A DNA stretch of 6,524 bases from Streptosporangiaceae bacterium (GTDB taxonomy: Bacteria; Actinomycetota; Actinomycetes; Streptosporangiales; Streptosporangiaceae), in assembly GCA_030038715.1 (NCBI GenBank), contig JASHSO010000259.1, forward strand, positions 1-6,524, written 5' to 3'. Of this stretch, positions 5,714 through 6,524 are shown piece after piece. Every line of letters starts with the position of its first letter. The stretch's first letter is position 1. Under the pieces are notes generated by a model. The model ran no database searches. It was not told where the DNA came from and saw only the letters and a program-made list of their open reading frames with translations. A program made the translations under genes and the position numbers.

Positions 5714-6524
5714 CTAACTGGCTCCGCGCACCGGCGCCGCCGCGCCGGGCTCGCGCAGACTGACAATCAACGCGGCGAACGTCAGCAGCCACGCCGCTGT
5801 AGCCGGCCATACCGCGATGGTCCCGATCAGCCTGACAACCGGCCACCGCTCGGCGGTCCCAAGCTGCATGCTGGCCATCGCGTACATGCCGGCCGGGAAC
5901 ACGACCATCCACAAGTCGGCGCGATAGCGCACGGCCGACCCGCGCACGTGCCGCCACACGCTGCGCACGGCAAGCACCGGGATCAGGCAGGTCGCGGTGA
6001 CCCAGAGCGCCGTTGCGAGCGTCTTGAGCGGGTCGGCACCGATTGTCGCTGGGCCGGCTCCGGCCAGGAGCAACTGCGCCGCGGCCAGAACTGAGATTGA
6101 GGCTGCGCCCATGGCGACCCAGTAGGGCGCCGTAGCCTCGGCTACCCCAAGGCCCGCGACCCGGAGCCTGGCCGCCACCGCGGCGCAGACGGCGAGGTAG
6201 AGGAGCACGCCGGCGAGCCACGCCGAGGTTCCCGCCCAGCAGGCTAGCCGCGCCGGGAGGATTCCGTCCGCGTGCAGGAATGTGGCGGCGATCGCCAGCG
6301 CCTGCGTGCCGACTGCCGACAGGTACCAGCTTCCGTTGACGTCGGCGGCCGCAGGTCGGCCTGTTCCTGCCAGCCGGAGCGGGAGCAGGATCACCAAGGC
6401 CAGCCACACCGCAGCGGCCGCGGCGGCCAGTGCTGCTGCGACCCCGGGTGCCTGCGCGGCGAGCCGGTCGCCGAGCACCGCACACGCGGCCACCGCTGCG
6501 CATGCCGTGAACGCCCGCTTGTAG
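5714..6524 (-). CDS. TDT/SLAC1-type transporter (TehA-like), N-terminus beyond the right edge
   Basis: The frame is open to the window edge, giving 269 visible residues. Hydrophobic stretches at roughly residues 5-18, 27-51, 66-85, 93-120, 134-155, 168-190, 204-222 and 229-256 make about eight membrane helices. The tellurite-resistance/dicarboxylate transporter (TDT) family, which includes TehA and plant SLAC1, has ten. The missing two helices and the usual MATGIVS-like start should lie beyond 6524. Recognisable segments are SWYLSAVGTQALAI, APYWVAMGAASISVL and LWMVVFPAGMYAMASMQLG. The Phe in the VFP segment (visible residue 209) is probably equivalent to the pore-gating Phe of TehA/SLAC1, from memory of the family. 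Members pass anions or dicarboxylates, and some affect tellurite or sulfite tolerance; the substrate here is unknown. A GTG at 6493 is in frame but would give a truncated protein beginning inside a helix, so it is not taken as the start. The gene converges on the MocR regulator with 49 bases between. Confidence 0.8.
   Translation of the reverse strand, partial: YKRAFTACAAVAACAVLGDRLAAQAPGVAAALAAAAAAVWLALVILLPLRLAGTGRPAAADVNGSWYLSAVGTQALAIAATFLHADGILPARLACWAGTSAWLAGVLLYLAVCAAVAARLRVAGLGVAEATAPYWVAMGAASISVLAAAQLLLAGAGPATIGADPLKTLATALWVTATCLIPVLAVRSVWRHVRGSAVRYRADLWMVVFPAGMYAMASMQLGTAERWPVVRLIGTIAVWPATAAWLLTFAALIVSLREPGAAAPVRGAS

Noticed and set aside
5367..6503. Minus-strand open frame of 378 codons across the MocR 3' end and the transporter
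   Set aside because: It crosses a convergent gene junction and the terminator-like hairpin, is extremely Arg-rich, and shows no family motif, while the transporter reads well in another minus frame over the same region.
1..6524. A dedicated defence, toxin, secondary-metabolite or mobile system
   Set aside because: No nuclease, toxin/antitoxin, synthetase, transposase, integrase or repeat array was recognised, and strands alternate gene by gene without an operon. The genes look like ordinary accessory metabolism.

Overview
The window is GC-rich (roughly 70% by eye), with GTG as well as ATG starts and strongly G/C-biased third codon positions. It carries a mycothiol-dependent isomerase-family gene and an F420-type luciferase-like gene remnant. 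Both traits point to an actinobacterium; genus cannot be set from the sequence. Coding density is high, no non-coding stretch exceeds about 80 bases, and no tRNA, rRNA, CRISPR array, insertion sequence or phage gene was seen.

Layout, left to right. At the left edge, on the minus strand, is the first 18 codons of a medium-chain (quinone reductase-like) dehydrogenase. Directly upstream of it, also minus, is a luciferase-like F420-type oxidoreductase that has lost its central part and changes frame, so it is called a pseudogene. Divergent from it (plus) is a maleylpyruvate isomerase-family, mycothiol-dependent enzyme (604-1389). That gene converges on a complete D-amino-acid oxidase-type flavoenzyme (1424-2389, minus). 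The oxidase is divergent from a complete cytochrome P450 (2467-3672, plus). The P450 converges on an AhpD/carboxymuconolactone decarboxylase-like CxxC protein (3713-4207, minus), which is divergent from a MocR-type regulator with a GntR HTH fused to an aminotransferase-like domain (4255-5664, plus). The regulator converges on a TDT/SLAC1-type membrane transporter (5714 to the right edge, minus), whose N-terminus lies beyond the window.

Genes alternate in strand almost one by one, so there is no long operon. The tightest logical unit is the divergent AhpD-like/MocR pair. Its 47-bp intergenic region appears to hold two overlapping promoters, both giving near-leaderless transcripts, plus a short direct repeat that could be the regulator's operator. 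The remaining genes are mostly oxidoreductases (flavin, heme, F420, thiol) with no evident shared pathway. I see no clear undescribed system. The items most worth checking are the AhpD/MocR promoter architecture, the decayed luciferase-like gene, and the oxidase/P450 divergent pair.
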